From: Takakia lepidozioides
Taxonomy: Eukaryota > Streptophyta > Takakiopsida > Takakiales > Takakiaceae
DNA length: 64,000 nt
NCBI GenBank assembly: GCA_030704615.1
Contig: CM060731.1
Coordinates: forward strand, 186,001 to 250,000
Reading direction: 5' to 3'
Shown here: positions 1-11,217 of the stretch, piece by piece
Layout: each line of letters opens with the position of its first letter
Position numbering within the stretch: position 1 is the first letter of the stretch
Notes under the pieces: generated by a model
Database searches by the model: none
What the model saw: the letters and a program-made list of their open reading frames with translations, nothing else
What the model was told of the DNA's origin: nothing
Translations under genes and position numbers: made by a program

Positions 1-2324
1 TGCCATCTCCTTGGTGGGGATAAAATGGCCCATTTTACTGAACCTATCCACCACTACCATGATTGCATCGAATCCTTTTGACAGCGGCATAGCAATCATG
101 AAATCCATCGAGACACTTTCCCAAGACCCCTCTGGAATCGGTAAGGGTTGTAACAGCCCCGCTTGCTTTTTGTACTCGCTCCGGTTTTGTTGGCATGTGG
201 TGCATGTCTTGACATACTCCTCTGCCTCCTCCCTTAGTTTGGGCCAGAAATACTCTTTCTTCAGGAGTGCCGCGGTGCGCTTGGCTCCGTCGTGGCCCGC
301 AAGCGGGCCATCATGGCATTCTCTCAAGAGACTATCTCTGATCCCTCCCATTGGCACGTAGAGATGCTTTTGCTTGTACCGGAGCAGTCCATTTTGCAAG
401 TGGAACTGCGATTTAACCCCCATCCTCAAGTCCTGCATCACGGACTTTGCCATCTCGTCCTTCCGGTAAGCCTTCCGGTAAGCCTTCCGGATCTTCCTTT
501 GGAGCGCCGTCTCGCCCCTGTACACCAACATGAGCTGCTGCTTTCTACTTAGAGCATCGGCCACCACATTGTCCCGTCCCGATTTATACTGGATATCCAC
601 GTCGAACACCGCCAAAGTATCTTGCCACCTAAGTTGTTTCGGGGACAACTTAGGCTGTGTGGCAAAATACTTCACCGTGACAATGCCCGTGAACACCTTC
701 ACCGGGTTGGAACCAACATAGTGGCGCCAAAACTCAAGGCAATGCACCACCGCCTTCATTTCTTTCTCGTGCGTTGGCCACCGTCGCTCCACTTCATTCA
801 GTTTCTTACTTTTGTAAGCCACTGGACGTCCATCCTGCATGAGTACACCTCCAATCGCGAAGTCCGACGCATCCGTATGAATCTCAAATGGACGGTCGAA
901 CTCCGGGATTTTCAGGACTGGAGCTTCCGCCATCCGCTGCTTCAACTCGGCCAAAGCTTGGCCACAAAAGGTGTTCTATACCCATATCTTGGATTTACAC
1001 AGAAGGTCTGACAGTGGCCCCGCGATCTTGGCGAAATTTCTCACATACTTTCGGTAATAGGAGGCGAGTCCTAGGAAGGATCGCACTCCCGGGACCGAAG
1101 TCGGAGGCTCCCAGTCCAAGATTGCCCTCACCTTTCTGTCATCCATTTTGATCCCATCATGTGTAATCACATCCAGAAATTGCGGGAATGGAAGCTGTAT
1201 GCCAAAGCTTCAAAGTGCGAATTCGGGGTCACAAAAGTAGAGTTCCTACTTTTGAGGTGCTCTAGGTGCTCTTCCTTTGTTTTCGAGTACACCAAGATGT
1301 CGTCAATGTACACGATTACAAAGTCATCCAACCACTCCTGGAAAAGGCTGTTCATTAGCGTGCTAAAGGTCGCGGGTGCGTTGGTGAGTCCAAAAGGCGT
1401 CACCAAGAACTCATATGAACCATATCTTGTCCTGCACGCGGTTTTCTCCTCATCTCCTTCCGCCACTTGGATTTGATGGTAGCCGGAGCGCAAATCGATC
1501 CGGATGAAATACTTCGCTCCTGCCAACCGATCGAAGAGGTCGTCGATCCTTGGCAAAGGGTACCAGTTCTTGATAGTCACCTTATTCAGAGCCCTATAAT
1601 CGACACACATCCGCAGCGTCCCATCCTTCTTGTCTGCGAATAGCACCGGGGCTCTGTAGGGTGACTTACTCGGCCGGATATAACCCTTTGACATTAGATC
1701 CTTGAGCTGAGCCTTCAGCTCGACCAACTCTCTGTGGCTCAACTGGTAGGGCGCCTTGGCAGGCGGCTCCGATCCCGGTATCACCTCAATCTTGTGGTCA
1801 ACTCCTCTTCGCGGTGGCAAGCTGCTTGGTAAATCCTCTGGCATCACATCCTGGTATTTCTCCAAAATCCCCTTGATCCAATCTGGGCTCGGCTCCCTAT
1901 CGCCTTCTCCCTTCACTTGTCTTACGTAAAGCAAAAATTGGGGCTCGTGTGGCTCCTCCACGGCCCACTCCATTGCTGATAGCAGGTTTATTCGCCCTCC
2001 CACTAGGTTGGGCGTTTTCGAAACTCGTAAAACTTCGCCATCATTCCCACATGGCAACGTGACTACTCTCTTGCGGCCATCTATGACCGCTCCGGATTTG
2101 CTCAAAAATGTCATCCCCGAAATGAGATCCACTCCATCGATCTCGCAAATGGTGAAGTTCTCACGTCCCTCCCAACTCCCCAGTTGAAGAGGAACATCGA
2201 ACGCCAACCTCATCGCCAATTGTGGTTCTCCTTTGGCAGAACGCACCTCAATAGAGGCTCCCACGTCACTTGTCGGGAGCCCCAGTTTTCGTGCCGTTGC
2301 CGGTGCCATGAAGGAGTGCGACGC
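1..2324 (-). pseudogene. gypsy A pol: protease C-part, reverse transcriptase, RNase H, integrase (broken, truncated by window)
   Basis: The polyprotein copies element RNA and inserts the cDNA. Reverse transcriptase is clear between about 1,230 and 1,780, with MCVDYRALN, the palm segment [13 protein letters not shown] and the catalytic box [10 protein letters not shown]. RNase H follows in another frame (HTDASDFAIGGVL near 880), then the integrase HHCC zinc region (around 180-340) and the integrase core with SMDFMIAMPLSKGFD near 100. The frame changes near 1,170, so the polyprotein is not continuous. The integrase runs off the left edge. RT plus RNase H order and motifs make the family call secure; activity is excluded by the frame breaks. 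Confidence 0.9.
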
Positions 2325-3399
2325 TCATGTGTCCACCAACAACGACACGTTAGTTCCGGAAATTATCCCATCCACGAACATTAACTGACCTCCTTTACGC
2401 AAAGCGCCAGTTTCCTGATACAACTCACAAGAGTAGTTGCCTATCTTGCAAGTCTTGGCGACCACTGCCTCCACCAAGCGGCTGATTGAATCTTCGGACA
2501 GCTCCGTGGCCGCCCGAGTCATGTTCAATTGTGGGGGTTTCGTGCACTTCTTGGCTATGTGCCCGGGTTCTCCGCAATTGAAGCACACTCCATCGAAGGT
2601 CGCCTTCTATCCGCCATAAGCCGCCGCACATGCTTTTCCTTTCGGAGCATCGGGTGCCACCTTGACGTGTGAAGGCCCTCCCTTCGATTTCCACGTGCCA
2701 TTGTCGCCGCGTGGCCTATCCCACTTCTTTTTTGGTCGGAAGGAGTCACCCTCCCGCCGGGCCTTCTTGTGGTTCAGCTCCATACGGCCTTGTCTTTCGC
2801 CCCTAGGGACATCCAAGAAACATTCAGCCCTCTCAAGGTTTCCGGGTTTGGACCTCGGTCGTGAAGGCATTTCTGCCACCATTGTTGAGCATAGCCCCTC
2901 AAATAGGTGGGAGCCACTTCCACCCGATCCTCGTCACTCAACTTGGCCGCCCGGAAGTACTGCTCTAGCTCTAAGAGCCAGGTGTTGAGTGCCTTCCGAT
3001 TTCGGACGCCCTCGAAGGTGTCGGGTTCCTTAGGCTTCACCTTAAACTTTGCCCTTTTGGGAAGGGTTGTTGGCGCAGTTTGGCGGGACGTTGAAAGACG
3101 TGTTGAAGGCAGTTAATGCCACTTCCACCTACTGGCATGGGAGGAATCTGTTGGTCTGTCGGAGCTCTCAGGAATTCCTCAGGCTCCGACTCCTGGGATT
3201 CCTCCCGTTCTTGAGCAGCCTCGCTTTCAAAAGCATGCATCGCTTCCTCAAATGGCCGCTTTGGTGACAGGTCGCCCCCATCGGGCTCACCGGGATCATC
3301 ATCTTTCGGGCCGTTCCACTTTCGCTTTGGCTTGCCCGACCCCATGATGAGGCCGATCCCAAGGACGATTGCGTACTGAACTCTAAGCTCTGATACCAA
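2325..3399 (-). pseudogene. gypsy A gag and protease N-part (broken)
   Basis: Gag would form the particle and bind element RNA. A capsid-like stretch (PDTFEGVRNRKALNTWLLEL, about 2,980-3,030) precedes a CCHC zinc knuckle, CFNCGEPGHIAKKC, at about 2,545-2,585. Protease follows: LLVDT then a TGA stop at 2,325-2,327 and then ASHSFM, so the glycine of the catalytic D-T-G triad is replaced by a stop codon. Gag itself is split over two frames near 3,040. The segment just inside the primer-binding site encodes an acidic, proline-containing N-terminus. Family assignment is firm; the copy is non-functional. Confidence 0.85.
3387..3398 (-). other. Primer-binding site for initiator tRNA-Met
   Basis: On the minus strand this reads TGGTATCAGAGC, the standard plant complement to the 3' end of initiator methionine tRNA. 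It lies 2 bp inside the LTR edge, fixing both the element's orientation and the inner LTR boundary at 3,401. Confidence 0.9.
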
Positions 3400-3400
3400 A

Positions 3401-3862
3401 TGTCGCGCACCTCACTTTGGTAAGCTCTCCTTCAAGTCATAGTTACTCGCTTTGATGCGCGCGCCTAACTCCCAACCTGGCCGCCGGGCCAACTCAGAGC
3501 TTCGGCTGCTCACCGGAACATAACGGTCCCCCTTTACTCTTCCAAAAGACCCTCCACCAATTTGGGCCTAGTGGAAATTCCCTTTGGTAGATGGCAGTCC
3601 GGAATAGCTCCCCACTCCTTGGTCGCTTTCCAGCTCGCTCGCTTACTCACTAGTTTTTGGTCACCAACGGGTTTGCACCGTTCTCGGGGTTACTACTGCC
3701 CACCCACCACGGCCCCATTGGACCGTGATGAGTCCCAAGACTCCCCACGACTCCCACCACAAGGTCTCCGCCCCATAGTGAGTCCTATGCCACCCCCACT
3801 AAGTCCCGCTAAGCTACCACCACCCCTTGTGGAGCCACCCCCACCGCAACCCGGTGTGCGGG
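3401..3862 (-). repeat. 5' LTR of gypsy A
   Basis: The LTR starts on the plus strand as TGTCGCGCACC and ends near 3,862 with a diverged inverted match (GGTGTGCGGGG). The inner edge is fixed by the primer-binding site; the outer edge is inferred from where PPR coding similarity begins, so it may be off by a few bases. The partner LTR is outside the window. Confidence 0.65.
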
Positions 3863-3865
3863 GCT

Positions 3866-4000
3866 TATTTGTGTTTGTAATATGCATATGGGAGTCTAGC
3901 AGCCCTGGGAAGGGGCAAAGAGGTTCATGGTGACATTATCAAAACTGGAATTATATCAGATGTCATTATGAACATTCCCCTGGTGTACATCTACATCAAA
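3866..4000 (+). pseudogene. PPR gene fragment interrupted by gypsy A and a CACTA element
   Basis: The translation includes SLAALGRGKEVHGDIIKTG followed by an I-S-D-V-I type stretch and then YIYIK, the classic consensus around the end of a PPR motif (KACGSLAALxxGKEVH...MYAKCG). PPR proteins bind organellar RNA in editing, splicing and stability. The left side is cut by gypsy A. The right side is cut after codon AAA by the element starting at 4,001; beyond that element, at 8,137, the sequence resumes AAA TGT, restoring the expected K-C pair. It has no start and decays soon after 8,140, so it is a relic. Confidence 0.75.
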
Positions 4001-4031
4001 CACTAGAAGAGAAACCAGCTTTTTCCACGGC
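4001..4031 (+). repeat. Left terminal inverted repeat of the CACTA-like element
   Basis: Starts CACTAGAAG and continues into TTTTTCCACGGC. It pairs with 8,106-8,136 on the opposite strand. Confidence 0.85.
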
Positions 4032-4589
4032 TTTTTCCACACTTTTTGCTGTGGAATCAGCCGCAGTCCACACCTGCCGTGGGTGTTAGTGCTTTCGGAC
4101 ACCCCGTGGACGGCCTGGCTCTCGGGTAGCCCTGTGGAAAAGTCCACGGGAGGCTTTTTCCACGGGTGGTTTTTTTCACGGGGTGCATGGTGACATGGCC
4201 GCTAACATGGCGGATGGCATAGCTGACATGGCAGAGTGTGAAAAAGGCCAGTGTGGCATGTTTCACGGCGGATTTCACACCTTGAACAAACCACTATGCG
4301 ACACGTGTCATATTTCACACCTTCGACAAGTCACTATGCAACACGTGTTCGTTCCTGTGTGGTGGTACGCATTAATTAATTATTAATTGATTTCCAACAT
4401 TAAGTTTGAATATTAATGGATTTAATTTATTGTTATTATTATTATTATTATTATTATGGAGAGTGGCCTTGATGAGAACATTATTAAATAAAAATATTGA
4501 AATTATATTTTTAGAAATTATATTTATTCGCTCAGATACCAAAACACACCCTTTGCAGGGAAGGAGTTTGCCTTAGTGTCTATGTTGAG

Positions 4590-5480
4590 TTGCGTCTCCT
4601 ACTCTCTGTAATCTAATAGGCATTCACCTTTTTCCCTCGGTTGTCCCACCCTTGACTGGGGTCAGAAAAGCATTCATGTCACAGCTTCTCCTCGTCTCTG
4701 TTACATGTTTCTGGATACTTTTCTATTGTCACTTTGGCAGTATCATGTCAAAATCACTCCAAACTATGTACCATCTACCCATGCAGGTTTCTTGTAGCTA
4801 TCCTTCCACAGGGAATCATAAGTGATCTGGAGCTTAAAATCTGGCCCTCTTGGATGACACTCTATCCCTGCTCCTTCAGCTATCTATGCCTCTGCACAGA
4901 TCATGCATACATCCTTGCATTGATGTTAGCAGCTGACAATGGCAGCCTAGATTTGTTCAGCAAACACCCCAACTCAACCTTACTCACAGTCAGGTTCTAT
5001 TCTCAATTGATCTTACCACTCTGTAATCCAAAGCCATTTATCTTCCAAGACGGTTGTGTTCCAGCAAAACACCCAACTCAACTTATCACATCAGTTCCTA
5101 TTCTCAATTGCATCTACCACTCTGTAATCCAAAGCCATGTATCTTCCAAGAGGTTGTCCCCACCATTGACTGGGGTCAGAAAAGTATTCATTCTACAGCT
5201 TCTCCTCTCTGTTACCTATTTCTGGATACTTTCCTATTGTCACTTTGGCAGTATCATGTCAAAGTAACTTCCAAACTATCAAAGGTTCACTCAACCAGCT
5301 AACTTGCAGAATCTTAAAACATGAAATTAGGGTGATTCTGATAAGAGGGGAAAACAAAGTGAAATGTGTTGAAGAAGGTGCCTTCATTAGCATTGTCTGA
5401 TTTTATCAATTGTGCCGCCTGCTGCTGCGGCTTCCAGTGGACCATCTACCCATGCAGGTTTCTTGGAGCTATTTTTCCAA
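4590..5480 (+). repeat. Dispersed ~540 bp repeat, also found at 58,905-60,290
   Basis: Recognisable by ACCATCTACCCATGCAGG, then TTGACTGGGGTCAGAAA and TTCTCCTCGTCTCTGTTAC. The same blocks recur three times near the right end of the window. There is no coding signal that is conserved between copies. Some words are internally duplicated here (CCATTTATCTTCCAAG and CCATGTATCTTCCAAG). It is probably a moderately repeated non-autonomous element or a former PPR-flanking sequence; I cannot assign a class. Confidence 0.6.
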
Positions 5481-6960
5481 AGGGAATCACCCCTCCCCGC
5501 ATCATTGCTCATAGGTCTCCAAAGCCTCTATCCACGCCCTTGATGTGCATATCCTGCAATCATCGACTCCACGACACCACTATGTTCAGCCATACTGTCG
5601 AACACTTCTTTGCATCCTCGATGCACCCACTTTGGCATATATGCAGCCACAGGGCAGTGTTCAGAATGACATTGGGTACAATTCCAGATTTGACGATGTC
5701 ACCATGGACCTCTTGCCCTTTCCAGAGCTCCCAGGCTTGCACATGCCTTACAACAAATGTGATGTGGTTGGGCTTCCACCCCTTCGCGTTAGAAGTTGCT
5801 CATAGGTCTCCAAAGCATTCCTTTTTACCACAACACATGTTTAAATACTACCAACATTATATTCAACGTGATCAAAGTTCGTTGAGGCATCCGTGAACAC
5901 TCGGTGTGCATTCATGATGCTCCTGCACTTAACATACCATGTTACACAAGGGGGTTGAGGAGAAAAACACTAGGCGTGAATCCACTTTGGATAATGTGAG
6001 TGTGCACCTGCTTTCCAGCTTCCAACCATTCTTTGATGCATTAAGCAAGAGACAGACATCCATAGGCTGAATCTGCTGAAATGCTCCTTGGTTAAAGGTT
6101 GTAGAGCCTCTTTCAGTCTGTCTGCCTCACAAAGCATCTTCACATGCCCAGAAGAGCCAGACGAGGCATTATGGGACTCCCTCTTTGATCCTATTTTAGA
6201 AGTTGTGCTCATGGTGAGGTGCTAATTGAAATCAGGGCTGCCAAGCCTGCAATGCACACAAACATGATGTGGCGGGCTGAACCCTTCCCCCATCATTTGC
6301 TCATAGGTCTCCAAAGCCTCCATCCCACGCTCTGCTGTGCATACCCTGCAAACATCGCATCCATGACACCACATCTCGTTCAGCCTATGTTGTTGAACAC
6401 TCCCTTTGCATCCTCGATGCACCCACATTTTTCATACAGTCCACTAGGGTATTGTTCAAAATGACATTTGGGTACAATTCCAGCTCTGAAGGTGTCACCA
6501 TGGACCCTCCTTTCCCCTTTCCAGAGCTGCCAGGGCAGTGTTTCGAATGACATTAGGTACAATTCCAGCTTGATGATATCCCCATTCCAAAGCCCTCCAA
6601 AGCCCGCCATCTCATCCACGTCTCCTGCTGTTGCCTACCCTGCAAGCATCGCACTCCACCCACGCACCACATCTATCGCTTGCACCAAGTGGTTGAACAC
6701 TCCCTTTGCATCCTCGATGCACCCACATTTGCATACATGTCCACTAGGGGTATTGTTCAGCACGACCTCCTTCCCCTTTTTCCCAGAGCTGCCAGGGCAG
6801 TGTTTAATGACATTAAGTACAATCCACTTTGATGATATCCCCATGCACCTCTTTGCCCTTCTCAAGGGCTCCAGACTTGCACAAGCATGCAATGCACACA
6901 AACATGATGTGAGAGGGCAAAACAGGCTGAAATAGGTCAAAGAAGAAGATGCCCTCACCA
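5480..6960 (-). pseudogene. Cluster of tandemly repeated PPR gene fragments
   Basis: On the minus strand several partial copies of a PPR cassette follow one another. Recognisable pieces are LWKGQEVHGDIVKSGIVPNV then CIEDAKKC (about 5,560-5,742), GMEALETYEQMM and CGCIEDAKGVFNNIG (6,222-6,619), and LEKGKEVHGDI (6,820-6,870). Frames break every 50-80 codons. The same phrase order (KGKEVHGDI, then CGCIEDA, then ALETYEQMM) shows that the block was duplicated in tandem at least two or three times. It lies antisense to the PPR fragment flanking the surrounding CACTA-like element, so it was probably captured or inserted separately. No functional protein remains. A shorter trace continues to about 7,290. 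Confidence 0.7.
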
Positions 6961-8105
6961 CATTGTCCTTGAGCTTGTGTCATGACTTGACCGACCATCA
7001 ACCCAAAAAGACCTCTTGTGTGTGCTGCTTGTGTCTGTAGTCCGGTAATGTCGGATTGGTCTGTGAGATCGAACCACCACGGTGCAGCTGAGTAGGCAGA
7101 GATTGAAAACAGGTCTGCTAAGACCAAGCTAACTCTCCCAAGAACGGCGAGCTCGCAATAATGTTGTGAGCTTCTCCTCGTCTCATCTCCTCATCCTCTC
7201 CTCCTCCTTCCTGCATCATTTGCTCATCAACGCCTCCATCCCACGCCCCTACATATCCTGCGATCATCGTGTTCCATCCCTCGGCTACATGGTGTGGCGC
7301 AGGAATTAAAAAAAACCGCCAAGTCCCAGCCCTCCTCTGTGTTCACGATTACCCTAATGGGCAACCTTATTAGCAACTTTTTTGACTTTTTAACCTTTTG
7401 CACTTTGATTCATTCTAGGTCAAAGGCTAAAATCCTGCTACGGAACTTAGTTCAGTTCAACGTTAAGATGCAAGTGATTTCTAGGGGCCAAAAAAAAAAG
7501 TAATAAAATCATGCCTATGCCTTATTTATACTAGGGTAGTAGGTTGGCAGAACGGGGGCCACATTTTGAGTGATCCCCATGATCATGTCCATTTCACCAC
7601 CCAAGGGCATATTATAGACTTTCATAATGCTAGAGAGATGAGCAAGATTGAAAATGGGGTTGTTAGTGTAGCAGGGGGTGGGAAGGTGTGGTGATGTCAG
7701 CAGGGGGGGGTTTGCCAAGTAGCCATTTTGTGCGGCAGGGGGGATGGTGGGGTGATTCTTTCACTTTGCTAGTAAGCCCATAGTTGGCAGATTTCTTAAC
7801 AGGAACATGAAAAGTTCATAATCATTTTCAGTTCCAAGCGGCATCATTCTCAAACTCCCCTACACAACTCAGTGGAAATAATTGTATGTTTACATTTCAC
7901 ATAGGTTGTATAACATGCCATGTAAACTAAGCCAACCGCCCTTTGCCCGCTCAAGGCTTTTTGTTCACACCGTTCTGCCTGGGGTGTGGACCACATGTGA
8001 GGACACACACAGTTAGGCAGCATATTTAGACCCACACCGTGGCTCAGATTACAGACCCGTGATAAAAAGCCATGGAATGTGTTTTCAGTTGTTGAGGATG
8101 GCAGA
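6961..8105. other. No gene recognised (CACTA-like interior and subterminal region)
   Basis: Apart from a weak PPR-like trace at 7,200-7,290 and homopolymer A and G runs near 7,490 and 7,705, I see no coding or RNA feature. The last 150 bases belong to the right subterminal region of the CACTA-like element. Confidence 0.5.
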
Positions 8106-8136
8106 GCCGTGGAAAAAGCCGGTTTCTCTTCTAGTG
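8106..8136 (-). repeat. Right terminal inverted repeat of the CACTA-like element
   Basis: Inverted copy of the left terminus, ending CTTCTAGTG and followed directly by the AAA target duplication. Confidence 0.85.
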
Positions 8137-8389
8137 AAATGTGAGCCTGACAGCCCTGGCCAGAGAAGAACATGAAGAGGGCTTACAATTTCGTTCGTCG
8201 GGCGTAGACATTGCGTAATGAGAAGAAGCAGGTAGGAAAACAGTTCAGTGTTCCTAGCATGCATGCGGAGACACCGTGTAGAAGTTAGGCTCAGACTTTT
8301 ACTATGGCTGGATTTTGTTGATAGTGTTCCAGCACTTACTCTCTGGGATTTTATTTATTGTGTGGAGCTTGAATCCCCAATGGTACTTC

Positions 8390-9289
8390 TTTCGCTACAA
8401 TAGTGGTATGTGTTCCTCTAGTCATGTTCCTAGTCACTTGCACGCCACTGTAATAGTGGTATAATTTAAAACTGTAAGAGTAGCCAAATACACACAATTG
8501 CCTCCATTACCACTCCTGTAGTGGTATACGTAATCACCTATATATTACTGTATTAATGGTATGAATTCCTCCAGTGGTTCCAATCATCACTTACAAACCA
8601 CTCTGTTAGTAATCATCCAATCCATAGTCTCCACTCAGAGAGACACCATGATGATTCAAACAGCTTACATACCACTATGTGGGTAATCATTTCCAATGAC
8701 CTGCTAAGAGACGTCATCCACTCACATAACCACGGTTGAGTGATATTGTATATTCTCAGTTTTCATAGACTGACTTTGTGAGTCATTTCACGATCACTCA
8801 ACAAGTGGTTTCGGAAGTCATTGAATTTTTCACTCCATCCATTTCGTAGCACCGACACAGGACACGTGCCATGCTGAGAGTGTCGCCATGTGTCAATAAA
8901 TATAATCCTATCATCCACGGACCACCGACTTCCACGTGTCCATTAGAAAACGGAAGTGGTTACTTTACCACTATGACACGTCAGTTTACCACTGTGACAC
9001 GTCAGAAGTGGTTGGTTTACCTTAGTGACACATCATTGACACGTCACATTGGTGAGTTTACACGTCACAATGGTTAATTTACCACTGTGACATGTCAGCG
9101 AACAAGTGGACTCGGACGTGAGTGGTTCGAACCACTGTCCTTAACCACTGATGCCACGTAATGTTTTTTACCACTCACTTGTCCTAATCCACTGGTTCTT
9201 CATCACTCTGGGGCCAGAGTGGTTTAGTGTCTTTTACCACTCAAAATGAGTGGTTAACAGAGTGGTTATTCCGCATTTTTCTTCTAGTG
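8390..9289. repeat. Subterminal-type repeat region of a second CACTA-like element
   Basis: The stretch is packed with short words such as ACCACT, AGTGG, GTGGTAT and ACACGTCA on both strands. It stops at TTCTTCTAGTG (about 9,280-9,289), the same terminal sequence as the CACTA-like element at 8,136. I cannot find a matching left end, so this is a truncated end or a nested remnant. It has no coding capacity. Confidence 0.5.
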
Positions 9290-9296
9290 GACACAG

Positions 9297-9860
9297 TTAA
9301 AAAAATTCAAGCATGGTGATATATGTCCTTCTACTTCTCTTTAACCTTATGTGAAATCCAAAACCCTGCTGAGAACCAGTTATTGGCAAACAACTCAATG
9401 AACTTATTGAGGCTCCCACACCCATTTCAAATGCAAACATACCTAGCTTAGTCTGGCTTAGCTCAAACCACATCATTTGCACATAAGTCTCTATAGCCTC
9501 CCACAACCATGTTGGTCATATCCTGCAATCATAGCACTCCAGGAAGCCACATCTAGAAATATGAACCCCTAAATACACTCCCTCACCCATCATCCCTGAG
9601 ATGGAGAAAGGCAATCAAGAGCCTGCCAGCCCATTGACAAGACCTATCCCTTGCCCATCACTCATGGCAGCTATTGAGTAATCCCATCAAATCCCACGCA
9701 CACAATCCAACACCATATCTCATTTAGTCATACTCTCTAACAGTCCCTCTGCATCCTCAATGCCCCCACAATTGGCATACATATCTATGAGGGGAGAGTT
9801 CAGAATGAGGCCTGACACAATTCCAGCTTTGACGATGTCACATGAAGCCTTTACCAGGGC
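9297..9860 (-). pseudogene. PPR gene fragment
   Basis: The minus strand near 9,510-9,550 translates as DVASWSAMIAGYDQHG. Near 9,730-9,850 it gives KASCDIVKAGIV with downstream DMYANCGGIEDAEG. These are adjacent PPR motif segments in consensus order on a decayed frame. No start or stop is preserved. It resembles the cassette at 5,480-6,960 and is probably a diverged copy of it. Confidence 0.65.
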
Positions 9861-10059
9861 TGCCGTACTCCCACATGCATTTCAAAAGGAAGCAAAGAAA
9901 ACATTTAAGTTCCAGAAGAACACATTTAAGTTTTTGATCCAAAACCCAATGCTAAGGTTAGATATTTCACCTCTAGCATCTATCACAAAACAGGATGTTA
10001 GATCTACATAAGTATAAGATCAGCATTGTCTCTGAGTGGGGAGTCCATCATTCTTCATA

Positions 10060-10301
10060 CTAGGCCATGTTGCACTCAATTTTAGCATGTGCTCGTGCTC
10101 GTGCTCGTGCTCGTGTGTTCTTTCTACCGAGACGGCCGGGAGCTGTCTTTTGCAACACAACTAGTGGTGGAGGAGTAACATCTTTGATAGGTGCCACCCG
10201 AGACCGCGTCTTATAATTGCCAGGGGGTGAAACAGTTGGGACACTGGCCTTTGGGAGGGTCATTGGGAACTTCTTGGGGGTGTGAGATTTCCTCTTCTTG
10301 T
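10060..10301 (-). pseudogene. Last exon of the transposon-split RING-like gene (exon C)
   Basis: This is an open minus-strand frame of about 80 codons ending in a stop at 10,060. It is lysine and proline rich (KKRKSHTPKKFP, RSRVAPIKDVTPPPLVVLQK) and finishes in an alternating Ala-Arg tail encoded by a GCTCGT repeat (10,085-10,120). I take it as the 3' exon of the gene starting at 58,011, because removing MULE-1 from 10,391-24,104 joins its upstream intron to a GTAAGTATTT donor at 24,137. Two acceptors are possible: TAG at 10,339 and CAG at 10,302. Only the CAG keeps the reading frame. Function is unknown. Confidence 0.5.
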
Positions 10302-10390
10302 CTGACCTTGCATATTCCCTCACATCAAATGATCTACACAAACATATACCAAGTTAGAACAAGCAAAACATCCAAAACATCCAAAACACA

Positions 10391-10440
10391 GAGGTTTGCT
10401 ATTTCATGAGCATGAGCGGCATGAGCGGCATGAGCAGAGT
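10391..10440 (+). repeat. MULE-1 left terminus with ATGAGCGGC subterminal repeats
   Basis: GCTATTTCATGAGC is identical to the inverted right end at 24,086-24,100. It is followed by iterated CATGAGCGG units, likely transposase-binding sites by analogy with Mutator subterminal repeats. Confidence 0.8.
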
Positions 10441-10619
10441 AGTAACACAATCGGTTTTCATGAGCAGAAGTACAAATTTCGAAAATAAAAAACAATAAAA
10501 AACAATAATTTAATGCAATGTGTCAGGAAAAACAAATATATTATTCGGCCCCTTGAAGGGAAAATTGCACTTTTGACAGTTGTGCTCATGATATTTCGTC
10601 TTCCGCTCATGCCAATTCC

Positions 10620-11080
10620 CAGCGACATGTGCAAATATGGCGCCGAATTTCGCGGTAATAGGGTCCGTAACCTGAAAAAACGGCGACGTATTTCGCGGCA
10701 ATAGGTCTCTCTGGCGAAAAATGGTGCCGAATTCCGCGGCTATAGGTCCCCTCATGACAGGTAATTCGGCGCCATTTTTCCAGTGCATGTTCGGACTTAG
10801 CCAGTTTTCGGCGCAAAATAGGGAATTCGGCGCCATTTTCCAGACACTGTACCAGTGCATGTTGGGACTTAGCCAGTTTTCGGCCCAAAAAAGAGAAATT
10901 CGGCGCCATTTTTCCAGACACGGTACCAGTGCATGTTGGACTTAGCCAGTTTTCGGCCCAAAAAGAGAAATTCGGCGCCATTTTCCCAAACACAGGTACC
11001 AGTGCATGTTGGGACTTAGCGAGTTTTCGGCCCAAAAGAGAAATTCGGCGCCATTTTTCCAGAATGGCCCCACAACTGCT
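10620..11080 (+). repeat. ~75 bp tandem repeat with AATTCGGCGCC core
   Basis: About five imperfect copies of a unit reading GGGACTTAGCCAGTTTTCGG, then AATTCGGCGCCATTTTTCC and GTACCAGTGCATGTTGG. Any open frames here are translations of the repeat. The unit shares GGGACTTAGCCA and TTTTCGGCC with the 95-bp intronic array at 20,780-21,500 of the same element. Confidence 0.8.
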
Positions 11081-11217
11081 TCTGTTGGATCTCAGTTTGA
11101 ATGGAATATTGCCTCATTCCATGAGTTTTGGGGTGCATTTCATTACACTGCAAAAAAAAAAAGTCTGATACAGCAAAATGCATTTGAAAATATCCATAGA
11201 GGATTCCGTTTGCCCCA

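Larger units (their letters stand above)
1..3862 (-). mobile_element. Ty3/gypsy LTR retrotransposon A (5' part, runs off the window)
   Basis: This is a long terminal repeat retrotransposon on the minus strand with the order LTR, primer-binding site, gag, protease, reverse transcriptase, RNase H, integrase. RT before integrase places it in Ty3/gypsy (Metaviridae). The 3' end and second LTR lie left of the window. Its LTR edge at about 3,862 abuts PPR coding sequence that starts near 3,866, so it probably inserted into a PPR gene. It is dead: the protease active site carries a stop and gag and pol are spread over several frames. Confidence 0.9.
4001..8136. mobile_element. CACTA-like (EnSpm) non-autonomous DNA transposon
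   Basis: The left end begins CACTAGAAGAGAAACC and the right end is its inverted copy finishing GGTTTCTCTTCTAGTG. About 30 bp match with one clear mismatch (A/G). The element is flanked by AAA at 3,998-4,000 and 8,137-8,139, the 3-bp target duplication expected of CACTA elements. Subterminal regions (4,015-4,200 and 7,960-8,125) are dense in CCACGG and TTTTCCAC type words, also typical. I see no transposase; the interior holds a ~540 bp repeat (4,590-5,480) and antisense PPR fragments (5,480-6,960). It may be a capture element or have received later insertions. Confidence 0.8.

Noticed and set aside
3562-3933. Proline-rich open frame of about 120 codons
   Set aside because: It lies in the gypsy A LTR and runs past its edge into antisense-independent PPR sequence, so it is a chance frame.
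10080-10125. GCTCGT repeat as a microsatellite only
   Set aside because: It is in frame with exon C and encodes an Ala-Arg tail before the stop, so I kept it as part of the exon while noting its repetitive nature.
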